Source: Anaerolineaceae bacterium (GTDB lineage: Bacteria; Chloroflexota; Anaerolineae; Anaerolineales; Villigracilaceae). From it: DNA of 17,812 bases. Position numbers and translations under genes: made by a program. Numbering within the stretch: position 1 is the stretch's first letter; the number at the start of each line of letters is the position of its first letter. Under the pieces are notes generated by a model. The model did no database searches and was not told the origin of the DNA. It saw only the letters and a program-made list of their open reading frames with translations. Below, piece after piece: positions 6,662 through 14,523 of this stretch. Where the stretch lies: positions 1 through 17,812 of the forward strand of contig BQMV01000008.1 of NCBI GenBank assembly GCA_022181005.1, written 5' to 3'.

Positions 6662-9600
6662 ATGGACAAACCTATCATCATGATTGACGGCAACGAAGCC
6701 GCCGCTTTGGTCGCGCATCGTTTAAGCGAAGTAATCGCCATCTACCCTATTACTCCCTCTTCCGCCATGGGCGAGTTCGCCGATGAATGGTCGGCAAAAG
6801 GCAAGCCCAATTTATGGGGAACCGTTCCTCTCGTCGTCGAAATGCAATCCGAGGGCGGCGCGGCAGGCGCGGTGCATGGCGCGTTACAAGCTGGCGCGCT
6901 GACCACTACTTTTACCGCCTCGCAGGGGCTCCTACTGATGATCCCAAATATGTACAAGATCGCAGGCGAGCTCACCAGCGCAGTCTTCCATGTAGCAGCG
7001 CGCTCCATCGCCGCGCAAGGGCTTTCGATCTTCGGCGATCATCAAGATGTAATGGCGGTCCGGCAAACAGGCTGGGCGTTGCTTGCCAGCGCCTCTGTGC
7101 AAGAAGCGCACGATTTTGCCGCTATCGCGCAAATGTCCACATTACAGGCACGCGTTCCGTTTCTCCATTTCTTCGACGGCTTCCGCACCTCGCACGAAAT
7201 CGCCAAAATCTTTTACCTGACAGACGACGAACTGCGCCTCCTTCTCGATGGAGAGTTGATTCGCGCTCACCGCACGCGCGCCCTCACTCCCGAACGCCCC
7301 GTCTTACGCGGCACAGCGCAAAATCCTGATGTTTACTTCCAAGCGCGCGAATCGGTGAATCCGTTTTATGCCGCAACGCCCGATATTGTGCAAGAAGCGA
7401 TGAATAAATTTGCGCAAGTTACAGGGCGGCAATATCATCTCTTTGATTACGCCGGTCATCCTGAGGCAGAACGCATCATCGTCACGATGGGTTCGGGCGG
7501 CGAAACTGTCGAAGCGACGGTGAAGCATCTTGTAGAAAAAGGGGAAAAGGTCGGCGCATTGCGCGTACGCTTATATCGCCCGTTTTCCGTAGAACGCTTC
7601 ATCAAAGCGTTGCCCGCCTCCGCAAAGAAAATCGCCGTATTGGATCGAACGAAAGAGCCCGGCGCGCCAGGCGAGCCGCTTTACCTTGATATCGTGAACG
7701 CGCTCGTCGAAGAAGGCAGAAGCGAGATCGCAATCATTGGCGGGCGATATGGGCTTTCTTCCAAAGAGTTTACACCGGCGATGGCTAAAGCCGTTTTCGA
7801 TGAATTATCGAAATCCGAACCGAAGAAACATTTCACCGTTGGCATTTACGACGACGTAAGCCATACCAGCCTAGAGTATGATAAGAACTTCTCTATTGAA
7901 GATGAACAGACCATCCGTTGCGTGTTCTTCGGGTTGGGTTCGGACGGCACGGTGGGAGCCAACAAGAACTCGATCAAGATCATCGGCGAAGAGACTGAAA
8001 ATTACGCGCAAGGTTACTTCGTCTACGATTCGAAGAAATCAGGGCAGATGACCACGTCGCATTTGCGGTTCGGTCCCAAGCCGATTCAGGCGCCCTATCT
8101 TATCGAGATTAATCAAGCAAATTTCGTAGCGTGTCACCAGTTCAATTTCTTGGAACGGTTCGACATGTTGAAATACGCCAAAGAAGGCGCGATCTTCCTG
8201 CTCAACAGTTTATACAACCCCGATGAGATCTGGGATCGTCTGCCGCGCGAAACACAGAGAGATATTATCGCGAAGAAACTCCAATTCTATGCGATCAACG
8301 GATACGAAGTCGCCGAACAAGCGGGCATGGGGCAGCGCGTCAATACGATCATGCAAACGGCATTCTTCGCCATTTCAGGCGTATTGCCGCGCGAAATGGC
8401 GATCGCGCAGATCAAACGCGCCATCGAAAAAACATATGGCAAGCGCGGAGAAGCCGTCGTTAAACAAAATTTCGAAGCGGTGGACCGGACGTTGGCGCAT
8501 CTACATAAGATCGAGGTTCCAGCGGAAACGACGGCTGAAGAAGGGCGGCGGGCTCCCGTCTCACATGAAGCGCCGGAATTTGTGCGAACCGTGCTGGGGA
8601 AAATGATTCAATTCGAGGGCGACGAAATCCCCGTCTCCGCGCTTCCAAACGACGGCACATATCCATTAGCGACTTCGCAATGGGAGAAACGCAACATCTC
8701 AATGGAAATCCCTGTGTGGGATGAAGCGTTATGCATTCAATGCGGCAAGTGCGTAATTGTCTGCCCGCATGCCGTCATACGGCATAAAGTGTACAGCGAA
8801 GTCGTTCTAACGGATGCGCCCGCCACGTTTAAGCATATACCGTCGAAGTTTAAGGAATTTCCGACAGCGGCGGGTTACGCTTACACGGTGCAGGTTGCGC
8901 CGGAAGATTGCACAGGCTGTACGTTGTGCGTGGAGGCTTGCCCTGTAAAGGATAAAACGCAAGCGGGGCGCCGCGCTATTAACATGGAACCGCAACCGCC
9001 CTTGCGCGAAACAGAAACAAAAAACTGGGATTTCTTCCTAACAATTCCCGATCTGGATCGCAAATTGATCAATCCTTCGACGATTAAAAATTCACAATTG
9101 TTGCGCCCATTGTTCGAGTTCAGCGGCGCATGCGCAGGATGCGGCGAAACGCCGTATATAAAATTGGTCTCACAATTATTCGGAGACCGAACCATCGTTG
9201 CAAACGCTACCGGCTGCTCCTCGATCTATGGAGGCAACTTACCCACTACGCCATGGGCGGTGGATGCGAGCGGACGCGGGCCCGCGTGGTCGAATTCGTT
9301 ATTCGAGGATAACGCCGAGTTCGGTCTGGGAATGCGGCTGACGCTCGATAAGCAGAATGAATATGCGCTTGAACTCCTTCGCGCAATGGAAAACGAATTG
9401 GGTAAGGAATTTGTCGAGGCGTTATTAACGGCAAATCAAGACGACGAACGAGGCGTCGAAGCGCAACGCGAGCGTGTGGGCGAATTAAAAAATAAATTGT
9501 CTGCGCGGGACAATGCACAGGCAAAAGAACTGATCAGCGTGGCGGATGCGCTCGTGAAGAAATCCGTTTGGATCATCGGCGGCGACGGCTGGGCATACGA

Positions 9601-10222
9601 CATCGGATACGGCGGTCTCGATCATGCGTTAGCCAGCGGGCGCAACATCAATATCCTCGTCCTTGATACTGAAGTGTATTCCAACACAGGCGGGCAAGCA
9701 AGCAAAGCCACGCCGCGCGCGGCGGTCGCTAAATTTGCGATGGGCGGAAAGCACATGCCGAAGAAGGACTTGGGTTTGCTCGCCATGTCATACGGGTACG
9801 TCTATGTAGCGCGCGTGGCAATGGGCGCAAACGATCAACAAACCTTGCGAACATTCATCGAAGCCGAAGCCTACGACGGTCCCTCATTGATTATCGCATA
9901 CAGCCCGTGTATCGCGCATGGATACGACATGGCGCGCAGTTTAGAACAGTCGAAACTCGCCGTGCAATCGGGTCACTGGCCGCTCTTCAGCTACGATCCG
10001 CGCCTCGCATTGCGAGGAGAAAATCCATTGTCCATCGAATCGAAAGAGCCGAGCTTGCCATTCTCGCAATACGCGTACAACGAAACCCGCTATAAGATGT
10101 TAACGCAAATGAATGAAGAGCGCGCTGAAGAATTAATGCGCGAAGCGCAAGCCGACGCCGATAAACGCTGGACGCTATACCAGCAAATGGCGGCGATACG
10201 CTACAGAAACGACAATAGTTAA
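6662..10222 (+). CDS. nifJ: Pyruvate:ferredoxin (flavodoxin) oxidoreductase
   Basis: 1186-residue single-chain PFOR, close to the family's usual 1170-1230. It oxidises pyruvate with CoA to acetyl-CoA and CO2 and passes electrons to ferredoxin or flavodoxin in the cytoplasm. The N-terminal domain has YPITP with Thr31, Glu64 and Arg114, equivalent to the pyruvate/TPP-contacting residues of the Desulfovibrio enzyme. A CoA-binding-type domain and the gamma-like region follow. Two [4Fe-4S] motifs come next: CIQCGKCVIVCP from residue 691 and CTGCTLCVEACP from residue 750. The TPP domain begins with CAGCGETPY (from 824), which carries the proximal cluster, and GGDGW (973-977) starts the TPP/Mg site. 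The ribosome site AAGGAG is five bases before the ATG. A DHOD-like gene follows 12 bp downstream. This supports a strictly or facultatively anaerobic metabolism. Confidence 0.97.
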   Translation: MDKPIIMIDGNEAAALVAHRLSEVIAIYPITPSSAMGEFADEWSAKGKPNLWGTVPLVVEMQSEGGAAGAVHGALQAGALTTTFTASQGLLLMIPNMYKIAGELTSAVFHVAARSIAAQGLSIFGDHQDVMAVRQTGWALLASASVQEAHDFAAIAQMSTLQARVPFLHFFDGFRTSHEIAKIFYLTDDELRLLLDGELIRAHRTRALTPERPVLRGTAQNPDVYFQARESVNPFYAATPDIVQEAMNKFAQVTGRQYHLFDYAGHPEAERIIVTMGSGGETVEATVKHLVEKGEKVGALRVRLYRPFSVERFIKALPASAKKIAVLDRTKEPGAPGEPLYLDIVNALVEEGRSEIAIIGGRYGLSSKEFTPAMAKAVFDELSKSEPKKHFTVGIYDDVSHTSLEYDKNFSIEDEQTIRCVFFGLGSDGTVGANKNSIKIIGEETENYAQGYFVYDSKKSGQMTTSHLRFGPKPIQAPYLIEINQANFVACHQFNFLERFDMLKYAKEGAIFLLNSLYNPDEIWDRLPRETQRDIIAKKLQFYAINGYEVAEQAGMGQRVNTIMQTAFFAISGVLPREMAIAQIKRAIEKTYGKRGEAVVKQNFEAVDRTLAHLHKIEVPAETTAEEGRRAPVSHEAPEFVRTVLGKMIQFEGDEIPVSALPNDGTYPLATSQWEKRNISMEIPVWDEALCIQCGKCVIVCPHAVIRHKVYSEVVLTDAPATFKHIPSKFKEFPTAAGYAYTVQVAPEDCTGCTLCVEACPVKDKTQAGRRAINMEPQPPLRETETKNWDFFLTIPDLDRKLINPSTIKNSQLLRPLFEFSGACAGCGETPYIKLVSQLFGDRTIVANATGCSSIYGGNLPTTPWAVDASGRGPAWSNSLFEDNAEFGLGMRLTLDKQNEYALELLRAMENELGKEFVEALLTANQDDERGVEAQRERVGELKNKLSARDNAQAKELISVADALVKKSVWIIGGDGWAYDIGYGGLDHALASGRNINILVLDTEVYSNTGGQASKATPRAAVAKFAMGGKHMPKKDLGLLAMSYGYVYVARVAMGANDQQTLRTFIEAEAYDGPSLIIAYSPCIAHGYDMARSLEQSKLAVQSGHWPLFSYDPRLALRGENPLSIESKEPSLPFSQYAYNETRYKMLTQMNEERAEELMREAQADADKRWTLYQQMAAIRYRNDNS

Positions 10223-10234
10223 AAGGAGCGCGTT

Positions 10235-11236
10235 ATGACGGATCTTTCCACCGTTTATCTGGGATTAAACCTGCGAAATCCTCTCGTCGCCTCCGCCTCG
10301 CCATTATCGAGGAAGGTTGATCGCGCTCAGCAACTTGAAGAAGCGGGCATCGCCGCCATTGTGATGTATTCCCTATTTGAGGAACAGATTATCCACGAAA
10401 GCCTTGAACTAGATCACTATCTCAATCGCGGAAGCGATTCGTTCGCCGAGGCGCTATCGTATCTGCCCGACGGCGGCTTGTATAGGATTAGTCCCGAGAA
10501 ATACCTGCGTCATGTGACCAGTTTGAAAAAGGCTCTAACCATTCCTGTGATCGGCAGTTTGAACGGCGTCTCTCAAGGCGGTTGGACGGATTATGCGCGC
10601 CGTATCGAAGAAGCCGGAGCCGATGCGCTCGAGCTCAACATGTATTACATCCCCACCGACATCCACACGACCTCCAGCGACATTGAAACTATGAAAGTAG
10701 ATCTAGTCGCCGAAGTCAAATCGTCCATCAAAATTCCGCTGGCGGTAAAGATCAGCCCGTTCGCCTCATCTCTGCCGAATTTCGCCAAGCGACTCGTCGA
10801 AGCCGGCGCGGATGGACTCGTATTATTTAATCGCTTCTATCAACCCGATTTCGATCTGGAAGAGTTAGAGATCGTTCATAGTCTCGATCTCAGCGTTTCT
10901 TCCGAAATGAGGCTGCCCTTACGCTGGATCGCGATCCTATACGGGAAATTAAACGTAGATTTCGCACTCACCAGCGGCGTGCATACCTACGCCGATGTCT
11001 TAAAAGCAATGATGGCGGGCGCCAAGGTTGCCATGATGGCGTCTGGCTTACTCCAATTTGGCGAAGAATTAATCGGCTCGATATTAAGTTACCTTGAAGC
11101 ATGGATGAAAGCGCGAGATTACGAATCGATTAAGCAAATGCAAGGCAGTATGAGTCAATCATCTGTGCGCGAGCCGGAGGCTTTCGAACGCGCCAACTAT
11201 ATGAAAGTATTGAATTCCTTCCATACATTGCCGTAA
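10235..11236 (+). CDS. Dihydroorotate dehydrogenase-like protein paired with nifJ
   Basis: 333-residue FMN-dependent-type TIM barrel. Recognisable features are LGLNLRNPLVASASPLS at the N-terminus, the strand GSLNG, LAVKISPF, AGADGLVLFNRF and the phosphate-binding end TSGVHTYADVLKAMMAGAKVAMMASGLL. The motif NxSCPN, which carries the dihydroorotate-binding residues of true PyrD, is replaced by NMYYIPTD (135-142). A role in pyrimidine synthesis is therefore doubtful. The ribosome site AAGGAG (10223-10228) sits in a 12-bp gap after nifJ, so the two are almost certainly co-transcribed. Such pairs are known from other bacteria, where the product is annotated only as DHOD-like; I infer a redox or flavin-linked role next to the oxidoreductase. 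The substrate is unknown. Confidence 0.85.
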   Translation: MTDLSTVYLGLNLRNPLVASASPLSRKVDRAQQLEEAGIAAIVMYSLFEEQIIHESLELDHYLNRGSDSFAEALSYLPDGGLYRISPEKYLRHVTSLKKALTIPVIGSLNGVSQGGWTDYARRIEEAGADALELNMYYIPTDIHTTSSDIETMKVDLVAEVKSSIKIPLAVKISPFASSLPNFAKRLVEAGADGLVLFNRFYQPDFDLEELEIVHSLDLSVSSEMRLPLRWIAILYGKLNVDFALTSGVHTYADVLKAMMAGAKVAMMASGLLQFGEELIGSILSYLEAWMKARDYESIKQMQGSMSQSSVREPEAFERANYMKVLNSFHTLP

Positions 11237-11258
11237 TGTCCCCGCTCCGATCCAAAAC

Positions 11259-11296
11259 AAGAAGGCAACTCCGCAATTACGCGGAGTTGCCTTCTT
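11259..11296. terminator. Strong hairpin after the nifJ operon
   Basis: A perfect 16-bp stem pairs 11259-11274 with 11281-11296 around a 6-base loop. The T run on the plus strand is weak; on the minus strand the stem is followed by TTGTTTT. The position between convergent genes suggests a shared terminator. Confidence 0.8.
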
Positions 11297-11334
11297 ACAA
11301 CAAACTTTGAGGAGGACGCCTAACGCGCATCGTT

Positions 11335-11553
11335 CTAGATCGGAATATGATTCGGGTTGGTGCCGCAATAGGCGCAGGCTATCTTCTCGTTCACATTGCA
11401 TTCGATGGCGTTCGAACATCGCCGGGCGACGATGCGCGACGGCTGGTCGGCTACGCTCTCGGCTGGATCAATCACTTGCGCTTCCAGCCGCGCCTCGCGA
11501 CCTGCATGCTCACAGTAGCAAACTTCGACAACATGCCACCTTTTTTGAGCCAT
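11335..11553 (-). CDS. Small cysteine-rich hypothetical protein
   Basis: 72-residue protein with six cysteines: C12 and C14 as CxC, C46 and C52, and a C-terminal CAYC (C60, C63). Histidines 7, 16 and 69 are also present. The spacing suggests a metal-binding or zinc-ribbon-like fold, but I do not recognise a family. The ATG at 11553 is chosen because GGAGG (plus-strand CCTCC, 11560-11564) is six bases upstream; a longer reading to 11622 has no ribosome site and would overlap the upstream terminator. It is transcribed in the same direction as the sugar dehydrogenase but is separated from it by a terminator, so it probably has its own promoter. Confidence 0.7.
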   Translation of the reverse strand: MAQKRWHVVEVCYCEHAGREARLEAQVIDPAESVADQPSRIVARRCSNAIECNVNEKIACAYCGTNPNHIPI

Positions 11554-11596
11554 TAAGCGCCTCCAATTCTTTTCTTCTGCACGCTCATTGTAGATA

Positions 11597-11627
11597 AAAC
11601 AAACGACGCGCGCCAGTGACACGCGTC
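11597..11627 (-). terminator. Terminator of the sugar dehydrogenase operon
   Basis: On the minus strand GACGCGTG (11627-11620) pairs with CGCGCGTC (11612-11605) around a 7-base loop, with one G-T pair. A T-rich tail, GTTTGTTTT, follows. Confidence 0.75.
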
Positions 11628-11669
11628 ATCCATTCATATGACAAACTGCCCGCCTTTATGTAGGCAACT

Positions 11670-12890
11670 CTATTTGCGAACTAATTGATACATGCCGCCG
11701 CCATCCGTTAGAAGGTACGCTTCTCCATTCAAATCTTGACCAAACGAAGTGATGTTGAAATCCGTATCGAACAACAATTGATTTTGCCACGTCTCGCCGG
11801 AGCGGATCAGTCCCCAGATCTGCCCGGTGCAATAATCTCCATAGAGATAAATTCCGTACCATTCGGGCATTGAGCCGCGATAGGCGTATCCGCCGACAAC
11901 AGAGCATCCGCCTTCATTATGGCTGTACTCCGCGATGGGATCAATCATATTGGCAGGGCCTCTACCTTCAAAATCGTGCGCGCCTTCGCGGTAATTCCAG
12001 CCGAAGTTTTCGCCGCCGCGCGAACCGGCAGGGATGATGTCAACCTCTTCCCAATCGCCCTGCCCCACATCGCCGATGTACAAATCGCCGGTCGTCGAGT
12101 CAAACGACATGCGCCAGGGGTTGCGCAAGCCGAACGCCCAAATCTCGTCGCCGAACGGGTTATCGGAGGGAATCGCGTAAGGCTCTTTTGAATCCACATC
12201 AATGCGTAAAATTTTTCCGAGCAAAGTATCCAACGATTGACCGTTGCCTTCGGGGTCGCCGCCGGAGCCGCCGTCGCCGAGACCTATGTAGAGATATCCA
12301 TCGGGTCCGAAGTTCATTGTGCCGCCGTTGTGATTCGGGTACGGCTGCTTGACGCGCAAAAGAATCAGTTCGCTGTTAGGGTCTGCCGAATTTTCACCGG
12401 CGGTAAAACGCGAGATGAACGTATCGCCGCGCGCGCCGGTGTAGTTGACGTAGAAATATCCGTTTTGTGAGAAATTAGGATGCAACGCAAGCCCAAGCAA
12501 TCCCATTTCATTCGAATCATCATTCACACGATCGCGGATATTTAGAAACAGATTCTCTGTCAGTTGCCCGTTCTGAAAGAGATGAATATGCCCGATCTTC
12601 TCCACGACCCATAGCCGTCCTTGAGGGTCGGGCTGCGTATCTACCGGACGTTCCAATCCATCAGTCATAAGCCGCCATTCGTACGCATTTGCATCGGGAA
12701 AAACAGTCGTATCCTGCGATGGTTCGCTCGACGGAAGCGTTGTCGGCGCAATTGTCGCCGGCAGAGGCGCAGGAGCAGGCGAAGCATCGGCTGAGGCAGG
12801 CGCGCCAACTTGCGTCTGCGTAAGAGGCGGGACGCTAATTCCGCCGCAAGCCAGAATCAACAAGCAAGAAAACAGCGCAAAATATTTCAT
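11670..12890 (-). CDS. PQQ-dependent sugar dehydrogenase-like lipoprotein
   Basis: 406-residue predicted lipoprotein of the soluble glucose/aldose-sugar dehydrogenase (GSDH, YliI-like) beta-propeller family. The signal MKYFALFSCLLILAC has its lipobox Cys at 15. A Pro/Ala/Ser/Thr-rich linker (about 20-65) tethers the propeller (about 70-406). Family motifs are RPVDTQPDPQGRLWVVEKIG (81-100), LGLALHPNF with His137 at the position of the family's catalytic base, YPNHNGGTMNFGPDGYLYIGLGDGG, GLRNPWRMSF and FGWNYREG. Related enzymes oxidise aldose sugars in the periplasm or outside the cell using PQQ. No PQQ synthesis genes are visible, so cofactor and substrate are inferred. The ATG overlaps the upstream gene's TGA (ATGA), which indicates translational coupling. 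Confidence 0.87.
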   Translation of the reverse strand: MKYFALFSCLLILACGGISVPPLTQTQVGAPASADASPAPAPLPATIAPTTLPSSEPSQDTTVFPDANAYEWRLMTDGLERPVDTQPDPQGRLWVVEKIGHIHLFQNGQLTENLFLNIRDRVNDDSNEMGLLGLALHPNFSQNGYFYVNYTGARGDTFISRFTAGENSADPNSELILLRVKQPYPNHNGGTMNFGPDGYLYIGLGDGGSGGDPEGNGQSLDTLLGKILRIDVDSKEPYAIPSDNPFGDEIWAFGLRNPWRMSFDSTTGDLYIGDVGQGDWEEVDIIPAGSRGGENFGWNYREGAHDFEGRGPANMIDPIAEYSHNEGGCSVVGGYAYRGSMPEWYGIYLYGDYCTGQIWGLIRSGETWQNQLLFDTDFNITSFGQDLNGEAYLLTDGGGMYQLVRK

Positions 12891-13243
12891 CTATCGTCTA
12901 TGTCCGTTGTTTCCGCGTCTACAATATCGCCGGTCGAGTCGCCTTCGCCGCCCGCGAGTTCGCGCATGTGTTCCGCTACCACTTTAGGCGGGCAAAGTTC
13001 CAAAAAGAGGGTCGAGCCGATCCAAAGGACCGCGGCATCGTCGAGCACGCCGATGCCCGGGAAAGCGATTAAATCGAAGGGCCAGACCAGATATGTCAGA
13101 GAGACGAGCGGTAAAACTTTAAGAAAAATGCTGATGCGGCTATCGCCCATCAATCGTCCGATCAATTTAACGTGGGCGATGAGATCGCGCAACATCCCGC
13201 CTTTCGGAGGCGTTATAATTTTATTTGGTCGTTTATCAGCCAT
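12887..13243 (-). CDS. DUF1232 / YkvA-family membrane protein
   Basis: 118-residue protein with the DUF1232 signature: a hydrophobic hairpin LPLVSLTYLVWPFDLIAFPGIGVLDDAAVLW (about 43-75) holding the WPFDLI...PGIGVLDD motif. The N-terminal basic helix is probably cytoplasmic. Two ATGs are adjacent (13246 and 13243). The second is preferred because AGGAG (plus-strand 13250-13254) is six bases from it and only three from the first. Its stop overlaps the start of the PQQ-type dehydrogenase gene, so the two form an operon. The family's function is not established. The C-terminal tail is acidic (GEGDSTGDIVDAETTDIDD). The divergent gap to the OsmC gene is AT-rich and has a TATAAT on the minus strand (13292-13287) but no clear -35 box. 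Confidence 0.85.
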   Translation of the reverse strand: MADKRPNKIITPPKGGMLRDLIAHVKLIGRLMGDSRISIFLKVLPLVSLTYLVWPFDLIAFPGIGVLDDAAVLWIGSTLFLELCPPKVVAEHMRELAGGEGDSTGDIVDAETTDIDDR

Positions 13244-13356
13244 CATAGTCTCCTTTTAAGGACATGAGGTTCGTCCTATATAACCTATTATAAAACACAT
13301 CTCTAAACGGCAGCGTACGCATCGTCAATATACAAAACTGCTACACGGAGAAATAT

Positions 13357-13761
13357 ATGGAAATATTAATTGACTTCCCCGGCGGAGCGCGCGTAGACGC
13401 GCATATTCGGGATCACATCGTACAAACTGACCAACCGAGGAGCGGCGGCGGAACCGATTCGGCGCCTTCGCCATTTGAGCTATTTCTCGCATCCATTGGG
13501 ACCTGCGCCGGAATCTATGTTCTGGGTTTTTGCCGCCAACGCAACCTGCCCGCCGAGGGTATCCGCATCCTTCAGCGCAATCATCCCAATCCGAACAGCG
13601 GATTAATAGATCGCATTGAGTTAGAGATCCAAGTTCCGCCTGCGTTTCCAAAACAATACCACAGTGCGTTGATCCGCTCGGCGGAATTATGCAAGGTGAA
13701 GAAGACGTTGGAAAATCCGCCGCAGTTTGAGATCGCTGTTCAGGAGACAAAAGCCGAATAA
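13357..13761 (+). CDS. OsmC-family peroxide-reductase-like protein
   Basis: 134-residue OsmC/Ohr superfamily protein, normal length for the family. It begins with a beta-hairpin (FPGGARVDAHIRDH) and has the conserved segment SPFELFLASIGTCAG with the first cysteine at 50. The second cysteine (112) lies in SAELCKVKKTLENP. These two positions correspond to the redox-active pair of OsmC/Ohr proteins, which reduce organic hydroperoxides. The subgroup here (YhfA/OsmC-like, with GGGTDSAPSP) is less well characterised, so the substrate is inferred. GGAG lies just upstream of the ATG. It is divergent from the YkvA gene and ends 89 bp before an NYN-domain gene on the same strand. Confidence 0.88.
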   Translation: MEILIDFPGGARVDAHIRDHIVQTDQPRSGGGTDSAPSPFELFLASIGTCAGIYVLGFCRQRNLPAEGIRILQRNHPNPNSGLIDRIELEIQVPPAFPKQYHSALIRSAELCKVKKTLENPPQFEIAVQETKAE

Positions 13762-13850
13762 AATAAATTCATGAATCCGAAAATACATGCTTGCACGCAA
13801 AATATCGCACAGGATTCTGAAAATAAAAATCTGTAGAGCAATTATTTCTC

Positions 13851-14327
13851 ATGCCATACCTGATCGACGGTCACAACCTGATTCCCAAACTGGGACTGCG
13901 GCTCGATTCGCTGGATGACGAATCGGAATTGGTTGCCATCCTGCAAGAATTTTGCCGACTCGAACGCCGTCAAGTGGAAGTGTTTTTCGACGGCGCCCCC
14001 TCGCCTCAAGCCGGGACAAGGAGGCTGGGCGCAGTCACCGCGGCATTCTCGCCCCTCGGCAGTCCCGCAGACAATGCCATCCGCAGACGGTTGAAGAGTC
14101 TCGGCAAAGCCGCCAAAAATTGGACCGTCGTTTCCTCCGACCGCGAGGTGCAATCTAACGCGCGCGCCATGCAAGCCGAGGTCATTTCATCGGATGAGTT
14201 TGCAAAGATTCTCAACAAGGTGAGGAATTCTCCGCGCGTGGCAAAAGGCGAGAGAGTGATTTCAGAAAAAGAAGTGGAGGAATGGTTGAAGGAGTTTGGG
14301 GGAAAGAAGAAAGAGACTGGAGACTAG
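13851..14327 (+). CDS. NYN-domain (YacP-like) putative ribonuclease
   Basis: 158-residue protein of the YacP-like NYN (PIN-fold) family. The fold's acidic metal site is visible: Asp6 in YLIDGHN, Asp47 in VFFDGAP, Asp74 in SPADNAI and Asp97 in VVSSDREV. The family includes YacP/Rae1, a ribosome-associated mRNA endonuclease of Bacillus. No good ribosome site precedes the ATG, and the upstream 40 bases are AT-rich. The basic C-terminal tail (GGKKKETGD) is unusual: its last codons and the stop codon lie inside a 7-bp tandem repeat (14314-14355), so the current end of the protein was set or altered by the repeat. Nuclease activity is inferred from the fold. Confidence 0.85.
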   Translation: MPYLIDGHNLIPKLGLRLDSLDDESELVAILQEFCRLERRQVEVFFDGAPSPQAGTRRLGAVTAAFSPLGSPADNAIRRRLKSLGKAAKNWTVVSSDREVQSNARAMQAEVISSDEFAKILNKVRNSPRVAKGERVISEKEVEEWLKEFGGKKKETGD

Positions 14328-14355
14328 AGACTGGGGAATAGAGATTGGAGATTTT
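14314..14355. repeat. Heptad tandem repeat over the NYN gene stop codon
   Basis: Six 7-bp units in a row: AGACTGG, AGACTAG, AGACTGG, GGAATAG, AGATTGG, AGATTTT. The TAG stop codon (14325-14327) is the end of the second unit. Confidence 0.8.
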
Positions 14356-14388
14356 TTCTGAGCATGTTGAAGAATTGGTTGTTGAAGC

Positions 14389-14492
14389 AACCCCGAAGGG
14401 GTGTCAGAGAAAAGATTTGCTATATCATCCCTTCGGGATTTGAAACCATGACTGAACTTTCTTTTCTACAATCCTGCCATCCCTTTGGGATT
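14389..14492. repeat. Cluster of three CATCCCTTCGGGAT-type hairpins
   Basis: Three short palindromes: 14389-14406 (core ACCCCGAAGGGGT, inverted orientation), 14424-14440 (ATCCCTTCGGGAT) and 14476-14492 (ATCCCTTTGGGAT). The last two are direct copies 52 bp apart. The consensus in one orientation is TGNCATCCCTTCGGGATT. They fill the 196-bp gap before the deacetylase-like gene, which otherwise shows only the heptad repeat and a TATAAT box. Confidence 0.75.
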
Positions 14493-14511
14493 ATTGTTGT
14501 TAGAGGGAGAC

Positions 14512-14517
14512 TATAAT
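14512..14517 (+). promoter_or_regulatory. Exact TATAAT six bases before an ATG (leaderless promoter candidate)
   Basis: A perfect -10 hexamer ends six bases before the ATG at 14524, so transcription would start at or beside the start codon. No clear -35 box is seen, and the nearest purine-rich ribosome-site-like stretch is too far away (about 13 bases). Confidence 0.5.
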
Positions 14518-14523
14518 TTACCC

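Noticed and set aside
10235..11236. Calling the gene after nifJ pyrD
   Set aside because: The substrate-binding NxSCPN motif is missing and the context is pyruvate oxidation, so a pyrimidine role is not supported.
13259..13275. AGGAC ... GTCCT imperfect palindrome as a third copy of the GGACAAA element
   Set aside because: Only five bases pair, the centre (ATGAGGTTC) has nothing in common with the other two copies, and a match this short is likely by chance.
14389..14492. CRISPR array
   Set aside because: Repeats are too short (about 17 bp), not all in one orientation, unevenly spaced, and there are no cas genes nearby.
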